Both the position numbers and the translations under genes were made by a program. The notes below the pieces were generated by a model, which saw nothing but the letters and a program-made list of their open reading frames with translations, ran no database searches and had not been told where the DNA came from. Source: Ramazzottius varieornatus (Eukaryota; Tardigrada; Eutardigrada; Parachela; Ramazzottiidae). From it: a stretch of 64,000 nucleotides of DNA. Shown piece after piece: positions 32,039 to 43,656 of the stretch. The stretch's first letter is position 1. Each line of letters opens with the position of its first letter. The DNA lies in assembly GCA_001949185.1 (NCBI GenBank), contig BDGG01000007.1, forward strand, positions 62,001-126,000, read 5' to 3'.

Positions 32039-34901
32039 CTATCTGATACTTCCGTAATCATTGTTGCTTTGGTTGAAAAACACGCCAGTAGGCTGTTGCA
32101 TTGTGGTGGCTTCATCATAGTCCGGAAGTTCTCCCAGATTGTCCCTCGTGGGATAGCCTGGTTTTATCAAATGACTAGTCTCTTCGGCCTGAGCTTCCCT
32201 GTCGGAGCTCGCTTTGATAAGGGACGGGAACATCCTGTGCGCTGGCTCGCGCAGACGACCACAGTCCACCAGTAGTATCAGTGCAGCTATGATGGAAAAT
32301 GCAAACAGAAGACCCGTTGCAATTTCGGCGATCCGTACAAAACCGTATTCGAAGTAAACCACACTTCCAATAATAGCGCCAAGCGCGTCCCTAAAGCAAG
32401 GACAGAAAAACGATCATCACATGTAGTTTTTTAAAGTTCCTTCCTGTGTTGCTTTTACTGACCCAATGTAGATAGTCGTGAAGAACACGGCTAGGATCAA
32501 GGCATAGGTAGCGACATTTTCCTCCAGTCCACATGCACTACGAGGTTGAACGATGCACTATGTGCTTGATGCGAGAGAAGCTGGGTGTCGAAAGTGAGAT
32601 TACATACATGGCACGTTCCTTCAACGTGTCAAATACGAGTACTGATCCAAACGCGATGAAAACGTTCATGATGAAAAGTAGAAGGGTGACCAGCCAGAGC
32701 AGCCTGTAGGATGATCAAGTAAATGAAGTTCCGACGCAATTGTGAAGTAGCGGCTTACCGGGGTGGTATAAAGGTGAAAGACGGAATAGGTCCCAGGAAC
32801 ATACAGCATATGGCCACACCCAGTGGTGCCAGGACAGCCCAGCGGTAGTCAACGTGGAACTTGAGGAAGATCCAACCGAATATAGGAGCTGTCCCGGCGT
32901 AGGCTAAGAAGGCTGCGGCGAAGATCAGTCCTTCCACCTGGGCACCGCACCCAAACTACAGAAAGCTGACGAAGTGTTGAACATCCAATATACACCCCGA
33001 CGGTGGAGAAGCTCTTACGGATGCCAGGTAAGGTTCGAGTGATGTGCCGAGTACTCCCCAGAACATCCCTCCAGAAAAATTGACAAAGGCCACGCCCAAG
33101 AATATTCTGTCGGTCAACGCGCGTTTTGTCTCTCGGGGCTTTGGCCGTAAATTGATACCTTGAATCAAACATTACAACTGGCCTTCTTTGCATGTACGGC
33201 TGAGTATGAGTTGTTTCCTACCCGTAATCTGGACAAGGAAGAAATATCCGAGAAAACCTGTCAGAAGCAGCGACAGACCGATGAAGGCGCAAGCAGCGCT
33301 GAATCCGCCAGCCTAAGATATAGTTCGCCTCGTTAGATGATGAATATTTGGAATCTAGCATGGACGAATATTTTTATGAAAAAAGCTGACCGCGTAGAGA
33401 GCCCCGCCTATGATAGGACCCACTGTGTAACCGATGCCGACGAAACATTCCAAAATTCCCTGCAAAGCACAATGAAGTACAGTCTACTGGCTGAGACTTT
33501 TGTACTATGAATAACTTACAAACGCAATAGTCGCGTGTTCCGGGAAGGCCAAACAGGTGATGACGTTGGATGACGTGGACAAAGCTAGAGAAAATTAGGA
33601 GCAGAAAATTAGATCGGCGGAATCTTCTTTAATCGGGAAGGAGCTCACTTACTGGCGTACACAAACCCTTCCACGAACCGGAGTATCGTGGCACAGGACA
33701 CGAAAGCTGCTGTCTCTTCGGCGATATTAAGAACCCTGGTGAGGAAAAACTGGTGATCTTTTGATACCGTCAGTTGGATTATCACCTGCTTACGCGTATG
33801 ATAAATAACATGCCGCACCGACAAACGAGCTGATACAGAAAGATGTTCTCGTTCCCAAAAATGGTATCTGCAAGCAATCATAAGGCCTTTCATACTACGA
33901 ACTCCCTTTGATGTGCTGAATATCCCTGTACAGTGTACACGCACGACGAGATGTTATGGGCCAGTAAAACTTATGGACCAGGCCTATTCGTAACGGCGGC
34001 ACGGGCAGGGGATTCTTGCTACAAGTACAAACCAACATCGAAGGCCGCACTTCTGCACGCACGTGCTGGAAATTGAGCCAAGGAGATAAAACTTGTCGTA
34101 TTAGCATTTATTGTGTGGTATCTTCGACATAACGTAGAACGGTGCTGGGGCGAAAGTTTGAAAACTGGAGCTGCTTCGCGTAGTCCCATTCCATCCTTGA
34201 CAGCAAATAGCGCATCCCTCAGGGCTTCTTCGGTGTTTCATCGAGGCTGCTTGGTCCTGAAGGGCTGGACATTCTGAAAACCTTTACGGAAAGGATACCG
34301 AGACAACGAGTCCAGAGCTTTTCCGAGAGAAAGTTGAATAGCCATGCACAGCAGCGTTGAAGTGTAAGAGTGAAACAGCTGATCGGCTGACGGCCACTGT
34401 CCATGACAATTACGGTTGAACTTTTCCTGCGCTACGTCATTCGTCAGATTTCTGTTGCTGGATTTCATAGAAAATGTGAATTTGCCGTCTTTTCCGCCTG
34501 GCCCATAATATCATGTCGTGCGTGTAGTGTAGTGTAAGAACTATCCAACCGGAGTCTGCATACGCACAATTTTGGCTTGAAATGGTTCAAAAAGGATGAT
34601 GGATATGGAAAACATGGCGAAGATCAGTCCGATGTAGGCGTACGGGATCTCTTTAACGATAATCTGAAAAAGTGATTCCGCATAAGGTCGTTATTAAAGT
34701 TCTCGTCCATTGACCTACGGTTCGCGGCAGGATAAGCGGTACGCTGGCTTCCGCCATGTTAATAAACAAGCTGGAGCAACATCCGGCAATCAAGATGAGA
34801 ATTTGAGATCGGCTGAAGCGTGAGCGACCGGTGCGCTCGCTATCCATAGGCAAAGTACCGGCTCCTGGGGCGACACCTTTCTCGTTCTGCAGATTCTCCA
34901 T
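32039..34901 (-). CDS. Major facilitator transporter, SLC18B1-like
   Basis: This multi-pass membrane transporter resembles the vesicular amine/polyamine transporter SLC18B1. The start exon (34901 down to about 34720) holds SRSQILILIAGCCSSLFINM. Later exons give VKEIPYAYIGLIFAMFSISI, PFLGTRTSFCISSFVGAACY, VSCATILRFVEGFVYA, GILECFVGIGYTVGPIIGGA (a hallmark E...G-GP-GG motif), GFSAACAFIGLSLLLTGFLG, FVNFSGGMFWGVLGTSLEPY, GLIFAAAFLAYAGTAPIFGW and FGSVLVFDTLKERA. The C-terminal exon from 32362 (DALGAIIGSVVYFEYGF...) ends in a long cytosolic tail and a stop at 32039. Introns are mostly 50-90 bp; one large intron (about 33.9-34.56 kb) contains a MITE. A polyamine or amine substrate is a family inference only. 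Exact exon edges were not all verified. Confidence 0.75.
33935..34526. mobile_element. MITE, ~592 bp, TACACGCACGACG ends, in transporter intron
   Basis: TACACGCACGACGAGATG at the left and the inverse CATGTCGTGCGTGTA at the right bound it. ATGGGCCAGTAAAAC at the left echoes GCCTGGCCCATAAT at the right. The same terminal words appear at 38165, 57705 and about 60460. Confidence 0.75.
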
Positions 34902-34999
34902 GCTGTCATAAAAAGAGAAAATCGGTAAATTTTAGCGTAGGATCTGCAGCTGTTATGAGTCCGTTCTCGTAATCATGCAGTACACCTAGTTTTACGGTA

Positions 35000-36915
35000 C
35001 TTACCTTTGTGCTGATGGCCGACTTCTTCAGCAACATGTGCTATCAGCCCCACCGAAATAGTCCACCTGATGGAGCGTTTTTAGGAGATAAGTCCAGAAC
35101 AGCAGATAGCCGGTTGCAGGTTCAGTTTCATTGAGAATCAAGCGAATTTACCGGATCAAGGCACATTGAGTGCCGTTCATCGAAGCCTGCTCGTCTAGTG
35201 CAGCTGGAACAGTGGAAGTAAATCCCACAGGAAAGAGTGCACGGCATTTGCTAGCCCAAGGCGGCAGCACGCCGAAGGACCGCAGGCTGATTTCGTGTGT
35301 GGCGTAATAATTCTGCACATCATAATACCAGTTGTTGGTTTACAGTACTAGGTGCATGCAAACTTTAGCCAGGCCACAATAAATGGGTTTCGGCAGCACA
35401 GTTTCCGGAACACTGACTAACTTGATAACACGATTGTTCCGGAATCGATTTTGAAGTTTTGGCACCCCAGGGGCAGTCTTCAACTGCTAGTGCGATCTAG
35501 TATAATAAACATCGAGCAACCAGATTGTAACTTCCATTCGACCGTCTGACCAGTGGCCAGCTGGCTACGTCGGGAATGCCTAAAGGGGTACGAATTTTTA
35601 ACTGAAAAAGTTTTGACGTCACAATGCCCTCATGTCGCATGAAAATACGTAGGTGGTCGTTCTGGTATCACACCCCCTGGCGGGGATGTTTCAGTTATTG
35701 GTTAACCCTAGAATTTTCCAGAGTGTCTTCCCAACAGGGCGAACAGTTTGCTGAGACTTTGAGCCGCGGCGAGGTACGGCAAACTTACCATTCCCTGACC
35801 CTTGATGTTCCCTCGGACCTCACGTCAAAAAAGGGTCATTTGGCAGCAAAAATGAGTTTCCGGAAATCGGGCAGCCGAAACCCAAATGCGGATACAATCT
35901 GCAATATACCCAGTATTCGTAGTGCATGTCGTAATCGTGCATAGTTTCCGTAGAATCTTCGGAGTTCTCGCGCTCAACACTTAAAAGACCACGCAGTTCC
36001 AGGCTCTGGGATTACAAGGGGGACAGATCACCTTCCCCACTTTTTAACTGGCTGAAGTCGTGGGGCGGGGTCAAATCGGGTCAATCACCACATTTACGCT
36101 CCGCATTTTTTGGGTAAAATGCGCCACCTAGTGAATCGAGGTGCCAGACGTATGTGATTTTGCTCTGACCACTGACCTGAGGCATATTATAGCTTCTAAG
36201 ATTGTATCATTGTATTCGCTTTGTTCCCAATTTTTAAGAAGGCTTTCCGTCAGCCAGGTCTTGAGTTCAACTCAAGACGAAATCTGGCCGAAAACAGAAA
36301 ACGTTTTGGAAATTTCCAGAACGCTTCCAGCTAGTGCCCGTCTCCTTGGATTACTAGGAAAAATCTTTCCGAAAGCGAAGGTGGAAATCCGAGGGGAAAA
36401 GGTTCAACAAGAACCATTCTGCAGGGTAAGTAGGGTGCGCCATGCAACCGGGGCACCCCCTGGTCTTTTGAGTGTCAAGTCCGCGGAAGCTGCATGGCGA
36501 CAGGAAGATATCCCAATGCGTCATACTGTGACGATGCAGTTACCGATAAGGGATGAAATCTCAGACTGCAACAGCGGCGCTATGTCTTCGACAGTGAGCA
36601 TCAGCTGATTCCTCATCCGCATACATGCACATCAGAATTGCGTTTTTCACGGTCGCGCGTATCAGTATTTGACTTTGGAGCTCGTTAATGCTGGGTCGTT
36701 AAACTGAAACTAGTGCTCGGATGCCAAAAATCTCTTCTGCCGTGGCAGATGACCTGCGTACGCTGGACGATATGCTGTCAAAACGTGTACCGCTGAGACC
36801 GGATATCATCAGAGCATTTTTCAGGATCGCGGAGCGCAGAGATCTAGTGTTCGAAGTTCAAGTTTTCTGACAGGATAGGAACTGAACCTCCCGCCTCTTT
36901 AGCTTTCTTGAGTTG
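35000..36915. other. Intergenic, contains one copy of a dispersed repeat
   Basis: No supported gene. Bases 35505-35800 match 50793-51085 in the same direction; see that repeat. Confidence 0.4.
35505..35800 (+). repeat. Dispersed repeat copy 1
   Basis: Shares AACATCGAGCAACCAGATT, CTGGCTACGTCGGGAA and TTTGAGCCGCGGCGAGGTAC with copy 2 at 50793-51085 at moderate divergence. Ends are undefined; no coding content is recognised. Confidence 0.65.
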
Positions 36916-36996
36916 GTGAGTTGAAATCCTGTATTTTACCAGTCAACTTTGGTGGCGCTGCCGATTTGTTATTTAATTACCGAGAACAATTTTCAG
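36916..36996 (+). other. Candidate 5'-UTR intron upstream of agmatine deiminase
   Basis: TTG|GTGAGT at 36916 and ACAATTTTCAG ending at 36996 form a plausible 81-bp intron of the size used elsewhere in the window, placed 164 bp before the coding start. No transcript evidence. Confidence 0.35.
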
Positions 36997-37159
36997 CAGG
37001 GAACTCAGAACAACTTCCCAAGATCGATGCTCGGAAAGACGTGGTTCCAAACCACCGAGCTCATCGCTCGTGGATCCAGCTGTTTCTAGGAGGGGGACAG
37101 CGAAAGAATTGGCACCTGTCTCGAGGATGCAGTGCCACCCCTTGACAAGGCCGTGCGGG

Positions 37160-38131
37160 ATGACCAAGCCACCGCCTGCCGAATGGGCCCGTCACGAGGC
37201 AGTTTGGATTGGCTTTCCAAGCCACCAGGGGCTGTGGTTGAATGACCTTGCTCCGGCCCGTAACGAAGTTACGGCGTTCGCGCGCACGGTTCACGCCGGC
37301 GGACGAGGCGAAAGGGTGCTGCTGGTAGCTGCCGACGAGGAAGCGGCAATTGCCGCGCAGCTGGCCGCTCCCTTCGCCGAGGTTATCGTCTATCCCTTTG
37401 GAGACATCTGGCTGCGCGACACTACAGCCATCATTGACGGTGACGGTACCGGGCACATTTTTCGTTTCAACGGCTGGGGTCAAAAGTATGTCATGCCCGG
37501 TGATGAAACCATTGGGACGTGGCTGGCCGAAGCGTGTGACCGACCAGTGGTGCACCATGATTGGGTGTTGGAAGGTGGGGCGATCGACGGAGACGGTACT
37601 GGACTTGTCGTGCTCACGGAGCAGTGCCTGCTCAACCCGAACCGGAATCCGGGTGCTACGCGGGATGACATTGAGGCGCGACTGGCAGCCAACTTGGGCT
37701 TCAACCGTTTTCTATGGCTGGGCGAAGGACTGATGAATGATCACACCGATGGTCACGTTGACAACCTCGCGCGGTTTGTCGGTGTCAACCGTCTGGCAAT
37801 CCCTGTGTCGGCGGACAGCTGCGATCCCAATTACCGTGTATACAACCTAGCGGCCCAGCGCGCGCAGGGCTTCGGTGTGGAGGTGGCACGAGTTCCTTCG
37901 CCGGGCCTCGTCCTGCGGAACGGACAAGCCATACCGGCGAGCTGCATGAACTTCTATATCGGGAACGTCGCGGTTGTTGTGCCGATGTATGGTACTCCTA
38001 ACGACGATCTCGCGGTTCAAATGTTCCAGTTATTGTTTCCTGACCGTACCGTGGTCGGTTTGCCGGCCAACCACGTCTTGAGTAACGGTGGAGGCAGTTT
38101 TCACTGTATCTCCCAGCAGATTCCGGCGTAA
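37160..38131 (+). CDS. aguA: Agmatine deiminase (bacterial type, intronless)
   Basis: Hydrolyses agmatine to N-carbamoylputrescine and ammonia, a step toward putrescine. The 323-residue single exon starts MTKPPPAEWARHEAVWIGFP, the usual N-terminus of bacterial proteins; an in-frame ATG at 37127 would add 11 residues. The pentein (GME-fold) active-site motifs are visible: FGDIWLRDT (Asp), EGGAIDGDG (Glu), NDHTDGHVDN (His, Asp) and NGGGSFHCISQQIP (catalytic Cys near the end). Length fits the family. It is visibly richer in G+C than its neighbours and has no introns, while adjacent genes have many. Style and wording resemble alphaproteobacterial enzymes, so horizontal transfer is likely. The frame is intact, with no sign of decay. 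Its convergent neighbour also belongs to polyamine chemistry. Confidence 0.88.
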   Translation: MTKPPPAEWARHEAVWIGFPSHQGLWLNDLAPARNEVTAFARTVHAGGRGERVLLVAADEEAAIAAQLAAPFAEVIVYPFGDIWLRDTTAIIDGDGTGHIFRFNGWGQKYVMPGDETIGTWLAEACDRPVVHHDWVLEGGAIDGDGTGLVVLTEQCLLNPNRNPGATRDDIEARLAANLGFNRFLWLGEGLMNDHTDGHVDNLARFVGVNRLAIPVSADSCDPNYRVYNLAAQRAQGFGVEVARVPSPGLVLRNGQAIPASCMNFYIGNVAVVVPMYGTPNDDLAVQMFQLLFPDRTVVGLPANHVLSNGGGSFHCISQQIPA

Positions 38132-38164
38132 AGTGGAATTAAAATACACCGTTCTTACTATCAG

Positions 38165-38366
38165 TATACGCAGGACGGGAAATTATGGTACAGTAAAAAT
38201 TATGGGACAGGCATTTTCGCTACGGCGGTGCAGAAGCACGTACGTACGCGAACGATTCACAGTAAAACAATTTTTCGACACTTTTCTACGGTCGAATTTC
38301 CAATTTGCCGTCCCTTCCACCTGTCACATAATTTTTAATGTACCATGATTTCTCGTCTTGCGTGTA
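38165..38366. mobile_element. Short MITE (~200 bp) between the two bacterial-type genes
   Basis: The left end TATACGCAGGACGGGAAATT and the right end inverse (TTTCTCGTCTTGCGTGTA) form arms of about 55 bp sharing TAAAAATTATG-GACAGG. It is the same family as 33935-34526. It lies 33 bp past the agmatine deiminase stop and may supply its 3' end. Confidence 0.7.
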
Positions 38367-38777
38367 CACAGTATCCTCAATAATTCTGACTTTCTTGAAA
38401 TTTGTTATGTAGAGATAACGACTTGCTTGGTAAGTTTTGTATTGCATAATGGGGTGAACTTTCATGGAGCGCCAGCCACTAGAGGTCCTTAAGATGGCCT
38501 AAATGCAACCAGTAAATGCATCTGCGGAAACCAAACAGAAAAAGAAAGTACGAGTAATATTCTGACAGGAAAACAGCAGAGCCACGGTGACTCTTTTCAA
38601 ATCCAGTAAGATCCAGTAAGGTATCCGGCAGTAAATCGATGTTCTTGAATTTGGTTCACGGAAATGAGTCTTCTCCGTTGGATCCTGTCAGAGGAACTGA
38701 TTTTAGTCAAAGTTATCAACCACAGGTTTGTATTGCCGTTACCGTACAAAAAAGTTGCCTGGTTCCGGATAGTGAAT

Positions 38778-39758
38778 TCATTGCCTCAAGACCCACGCGA
38801 ATATCAGCGGCGCCACAATAGTTGCGTCCGATTCGATGACAAACTTCGGAGTAGAAATATCCAGTTTATTCCAAGAAATCTTCTCGTTGGGTACTGCTCC
38901 TGAATAAGATCCGTATGATGTTGTAGAGTCGGATATCTGGCAGAAATAGCTCCACAGCGGTATCTCCTTCTTTCTCAAATCCATGTATATCATGGGCACT
39001 ACACATATTGGAAAATCCCCGGCAATACCACCACCTATCTGAAAAAACCCAACGCCCTTCCCGCCCGAGTTGTTCAGGTACCAATCGGCCAGCCAACACA
39101 TGTACTCAATTCCGCTCTTCATCGTACTCGCGTTCATTTCGCCCATAATGCAGTAGGAAGCAAAGATATTTCCCATAGTTGAATCTTCCCATCCCGGTAC
39201 AACGATTGGAATGTTCTTTTCGGCAGCCGCCAACATCCATGAGTTTTTCGGGTCGATTTCATAGTACTGTTTCAGCTCTCCGCTCAGTAGCATTTTGTAC
39301 ATAAATTCATGGGGAAAATATCGTTGTTTGTTATCGTTGGCATCCTTCCACAGTTTATAGATATGGCTCTCTAGCCGGCGAAAAGCTTGGTTCTCGGGGA
39401 TACAGGTGTCGGTTACCCGGTTGAAGCCATTGTTCTTCAAATCCAGTTCGTCCTGCGGACTCAGGTCTCGGTAGTGCGGCACGCGTTTGTAGTGGGAATG
39501 GGAAACCAAGTTCATAATGTCCTCTTCCAAGTTGGCGCCGGTGCAAGATATGATGGCAATCTTATCCTGTCGTATCATTTCGGCCAGGGAAATGCCCAGT
39601 TCGGCAGTGCTCATGGCACCAGCCAGCGTCACCATCATCTTGCCACCCGCCTCCAGATGGGCTTCATATCCTTTAGCGGCATCCACCAAAGCAGCCGCGT
39701 TGAAATGACAGTAGTTCCTCTCTATAAATTGGGATATGGGACCTCTAGTGCTACCCAT
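38778..39758 (-). CDS. Deoxyhypusine-synthase-like enzyme (bacterial type, intronless)
   Basis: NAD-dependent aminobutyl-transfer family (DHS/homospermidine-synthase fold). The 326-residue single exon has an ATG in CCATGG context. It contains VTLAGAMSTAELGISLAEMI, IAIISCTGANLEEDIMNLV, ERNYCHFNAAALVDAAKGY, KNIPIVVPGWEDSTMGNI, GFFQIGGGIAGDFPICVVP, DSTTSYGSYSGAVPNEKISW and then NK, where the lysine aligns with the catalytic lysine of DHS (WGK in classical enzymes). The SCTGANLEED wording matches the bacterial DHS-like subfamily rather than the animal eIF5A enzyme, which reads TTAGGVEED. The substrate could be a polyamine rather than eIF5A; that is inference. It is intact, convergent with the agmatine deiminase 0.65 kb away, and intronless, which supports bacterial origin. 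Confidence 0.88.
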   Translation of the reverse strand: MGSTRGPISQFIERNYCHFNAAALVDAAKGYEAHLEAGGKMMVTLAGAMSTAELGISLAEMIRQDKIAIISCTGANLEEDIMNLVSHSHYKRVPHYRDLSPQDELDLKNNGFNRVTDTCIPENQAFRRLESHIYKLWKDANDNKQRYFPHEFMYKMLLSGELKQYYEIDPKNSWMLAAAEKNIPIVVPGWEDSTMGNIFASYCIMGEMNASTMKSGIEYMCWLADWYLNNSGGKGVGFFQIGGGIAGDFPICVVPMIYMDLRKKEIPLWSYFCQISDSTTSYGSYSGAVPNEKISWNKLDISTPKFVIESDATIVAPLIFAWVLRQ

Positions 39759-39769
39759 GGCGATTTGAA

Positions 39770-42700
39770 TGGAACTCCTTGGAACTACACAGACACGTTC
39801 TCACAGCCCACACCACAGAAAAAAGGCTACTTTCGCTGTGTGCCAAAGGAACTTCGCAAGCCGAAAAACGCTGTTGTGCAGGTGGACCGACTGGAGAAAA
39901 TCTGTTTCATTGAGTTCTCTTTCCTCGGACCTCAGCACGGAATCAACGGTGCAGAATTTTGCCTTGGGCAAGCAGATGAATCACCCATGGGAAAGTATTG
40001 CGTCGTCGGAATCCGCTCTCACTCTTCAGCATGGAACCAGCGTGGTTTGCCTTTAGGTCCTGCCCCAGGGCGTATTCGGCACAATAGATTTGAATGATAA
40101 TGGACTAGTTCCCGCTTGGTAAACCGCGATTAACGCCATTAATCTGCGCGCGCCCTGGACGAAAAGCATCTTGCATACAGGCACTCTTTTCAGGCTCAGT
40201 TTTTGATTGGCCATTTAAAAAGTGACGTTTCAGCACGCTTGATGCCTGTGTTGAGTGACGCAGAAGGGCTCGTATCAGATCGTTTAATCGGTCTGACTGA
40301 TACAGGCTTGCCATGTTCGGACTGTTGCCCGGAAGAGGTCACCATACTGCCGCAAACTGCTGACTCACACGGCAGTCTGGTTGCTCTTCTTTCAGTGCAG
40401 CTTGCCTAATTTGTTGGCCGCGTTGTCTCTGCGTTGTTCTTGCTGGCACAGGAACATATGCCACCGTACTACGCTGGCTTGATGCAAGCGCTGAACGAAA
40501 AAGTGAGAAATGCTGTGCGTCGATCGGCTATAACCTTGCAGCTAGGAGATGGCAGCATTGTTCATTACCAGTATTCCATGCGCATTGGTTTTGCATAGCG
40601 GCGGCACCGAAAATAACCGGCGACCAGTCGTATACGTGACAGCCATCCTTTCTGTCGAAAGAATGCATCGTTCATCTTTGGGGAGCTACCTGCTCAAAAT
40701 ATCCTGTGACCACAATTCCGACCATGAATATCGCGTGACCAAAATATCAACTGACTTCTATATTGATAAGCCATGTGACTAACTGACGCAGAAATCGTTT
40801 GCTCATATGGGTGTCTCCATATGAGAATGCGTCCAAAGTTTTTTGGCTTCAGATCTGTCTTTTATGACATCAAGTTTTGCGAAATATCAAACTGCACCAC
40901 AGATTCCATGTGCCGCACTCTGCCGCGGTAATCAGACCGGAACGAACGGCTGCAAGTTATGGAGTTACAACTCGGGAAATGCAGGGCTTTTAAGGGCAAG
41001 TCTTTCCAGTTTGCAGCGTGCTTCAGCTGGAGACGTGCACCAGCGATCACTTCCGGTCCACATAATCGTATCAGTTTCTGCATTTGATTGACCGATTAAA
41101 CGTCAGAGTACACAGCGTGCAAGACCGTTATGCGCACTGATCCGTGCAGCGCTAGATTTTCAGCGCACTCATCTCTTCCTTTTGTAACTCTCGGACCTGT
41201 GGTCGGAAGTTGAATCCGACTCCGATTTGACTTCCCTAGAATTTTTTTAGTGTAAAGTCGCATTTGAGTTTGGCCTGAGGGTGCAGAAACTTCGGCACGA
41301 TCCCCTGAACAATTTGGTCTGAGACCATTCGGACGCATTCTCATAATTATGGAGATACCCATATTCCCGATAGGTGCAATCACAACGCCGATTTCTTATC
41401 GCATCTTGTCCGTGACTTTCGATTCATTCTAGTGGCCGTGACGCTCAAAGATATCCAGAGGAGCTAGCAAGTTCCCATGAGAGGAGCTAACAAGTTCCGA
41501 CAAGCTCGACGAGCGAACGGTGTATCCGTGTATCGTCAGGCAGTGCCATGGCTAATCGAGCGTTATGCAGAACGCGATGTTCTGAGAAGTTCTCGTATCA
41601 CGATCAATGGTCCCGCCTCGTATGCAGCCGGTGAACTTATTATTCCACGACATATTGGAAAAGTGGTAAGTACTGTACTATGACAATCTCCATGATAGTA
41701 AGACGCAAGTATCGGCCCCGATTTGGTATGTTTCCATATTGTTCAAGCTGCCCGGCTCAAATCTCAAATAACAATCCAACTCACCAGCTGCTTCTCAGCC
41801 AGAGATGGCAACGATGTTTGTTTTCTTGGCTCTCGTACATAGAAGAGGGTAATAGGGTAATAAAGCGCCGGCCCCACTCGAACAGTTTTGCTCTATTCTG
41901 TACGATGGTCGGGGTTCGGCGGTCTTCGCATCGGTCTGAAATCACTCTTTTCGTATAACTTGCTGGAGTTTTTTTCAGTTGGGTTCGATCCATTGAGCGC
42001 TACGAAAGCCCTATCTTCAAATCCCTTAGTGTTGTATTGGGAAATCATTTAAGCTTCACTGCAACGTTAACGAGTTGTTCGTGTCCAGGGCTGAACGCGG
42101 GATAATACCACCCGACGCCGCCCACCAAAACCGCAAAGGTGCTGGTTGCTATAGACAGCAGGAAGCCAGATTTCGCCGAAGCATGTGTTAGAGCCCGTCG
42201 CCTGAATGAGCAACTGATAAGGGTGGGGTATTTCAAAGCGGTTACTATACCGGGTTTTCCAACCTTAACATTACATCCTATACTCGGCAGTTACGACTAT
42301 CTTGGTATAACCATGCAACAACGAGTAAGACGGACGCAGTAGCGCCATCAAAGGCTTCCGGGAGAAATCTGGCATGTAACTTGTGTCTCGTACAACTGTT
42401 GTCAACAGAGCACACAGACGCTAATATAAATCGAATCAAGACATGAGCATTGTTAGTTTCCCAGAATTAACATACCGGAAATCATAGAGAGATGGAAGCT
42501 TGTCACCCGCTAAGGTATCGGAATCACCTCGTCGTTCGAGCGAGAAACATGGACGGATTCCCGAGAAGGCCACAGGTTCAGCAGTGGATGCGTGGTAAAC
42601 GCTCTCACACATACATCGTACAAATTTTGCGTCAGTTCGTCAATGTGGTCTTCTTCCGGATTGATGCTGGTGAGTTTAGTGTGGCATTCATACGTGACAT

Positions 42701-42860
42701 TCGATCTTCCTAACAAGAAATAAAGCCCCGGACCAAAGGGATTCGAAGAAATCAATCCTGTTCTGGACAAAATGGTTTGGCAGCGAAAATGCTCACCTCT
42801 ACGACGACCTCTCACATTGTCCCGAACCACGTTGTGCAGCTACGAACGACCGTTCGTTGC
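39770..42860. other. Region with unassigned exon-like frames
   Basis: Exon-like plus-strand stretches without family assignment lie at about 39800-40090 (KKGYFRCVPKELRKPKNAVV, FIEFSFLGPQHGINGAEFC), 41480-41665 (ending HIGKV before GTAAGT) and 42140-42330 (RRLNEQLIRVGYFKAVTIPG). They could be parts of one or more genes whose other exons are not visible to me. The stretch 40400-41470 holds nothing recognisable. Confidence 0.25.
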
Positions 42861-42959
42861 TTTCCCGGAGTTCCGCCTTGATCTTCCATGCACGCGACAT
42901 GAGCCAGGGATATTCCGGAACAGCGTCAATCGCATCAACAGTACGTCTTTCACTCCACG

Positions 42960-43656
42960 GAAAGTCCGTACTTATCTCGAGTTAATCTTCGAAAAGGAAC
43001 ATTGATGGATTTCTTCAATCTCACCTGGACCTACCGTACTGATTCTGACATCGTATCCAGTTTTTACTTTCACCCATACCTGTACCGCTTGAAACTCTGG
43101 ACCAACCGCATGGCACAAAGAGATTTTGGCAAAGAGAATGAACCGAGCTGTCATTTTGATGTCGAATTGTGGCGCCAGTAGTAATCGAGACGAATATATC
43201 AAACAGCTGCAACAGTACTTCCCGAAAAACTAACCAACTACAAATTCTACCTTGCGTTCCAAAACGGGTATGATTGTATCATATCAAACACATTAGTCGA
43301 AAATCGGTGCACTGAAACTCGTGCGTTTTTTTTTTAGGTTTCGTAAGGACTACGTGAGCGAGAAGGCAACTCGCACCTACCTGACGGAAGTTCTGCCAGT
43401 GATGCTCGGTGGCGCCAACTACTGCGGAATCTTTCCGCCGCACTCCTTTATTGATACAGCAGACTTCGAGAGCCCGAGACAGCTGGCCACCTACCTGTGG
43501 AAGCTATCAAGGAACCTGCATCTTTACGAAGAGTATTTCGACTGGAAGTACGAAGAACAGTACCTCGCTATTCCGGAGGTGTATCAACCGGCTAAAACGG
43601 ACATGTGTAGACTTTGTGAAATTCTGCATGATGAGGAACGCTTAGATGTTTCTTAA
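42960..43656 (+). pseudogene. Decayed GT10 alpha-1,3-fucosyltransferase
   Basis: Blocks of a GT10 fucosyltransferase appear in order but in shifting frames. LMDFFNLTWTYRTDSDI is at about 43005-43055 (family motif FFNxTMTYRxDSDI). ILMSNCGASSNRDEYIKQLQ is at about 43140-43200, in another frame and followed by a TAA. TNYKFYLAFQNG is at about 43230-43266. An exon from about 43338 then holds FRKDYVSEKATRTYLTEVLP, MLGGANY, FPPHSFIDTADF and SPRQLATYLWKL with a C-terminal Cys pair. Between blocks two and three the expected VDxYGxCG segment is missing, with no splice sites to explain it. At least two frame changes make this a pseudogene unless the assembly is poor. Upstream exons were not secured. Confidence 0.65.

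Noticed and set aside
37070-37159. 30-residue N-terminal extension of the agmatine deiminase
   Set aside because: Begins with GTG and has no family similarity. The ATG at 37160 matches the usual N-terminus; only the ATG at 37127 remains a minor option.
39387-39760. Plus-strand frame over the DHS-like gene
   Set aside because: Antisense shadow of a strongly conserved enzyme; only the part beyond 39770 is unexplained.
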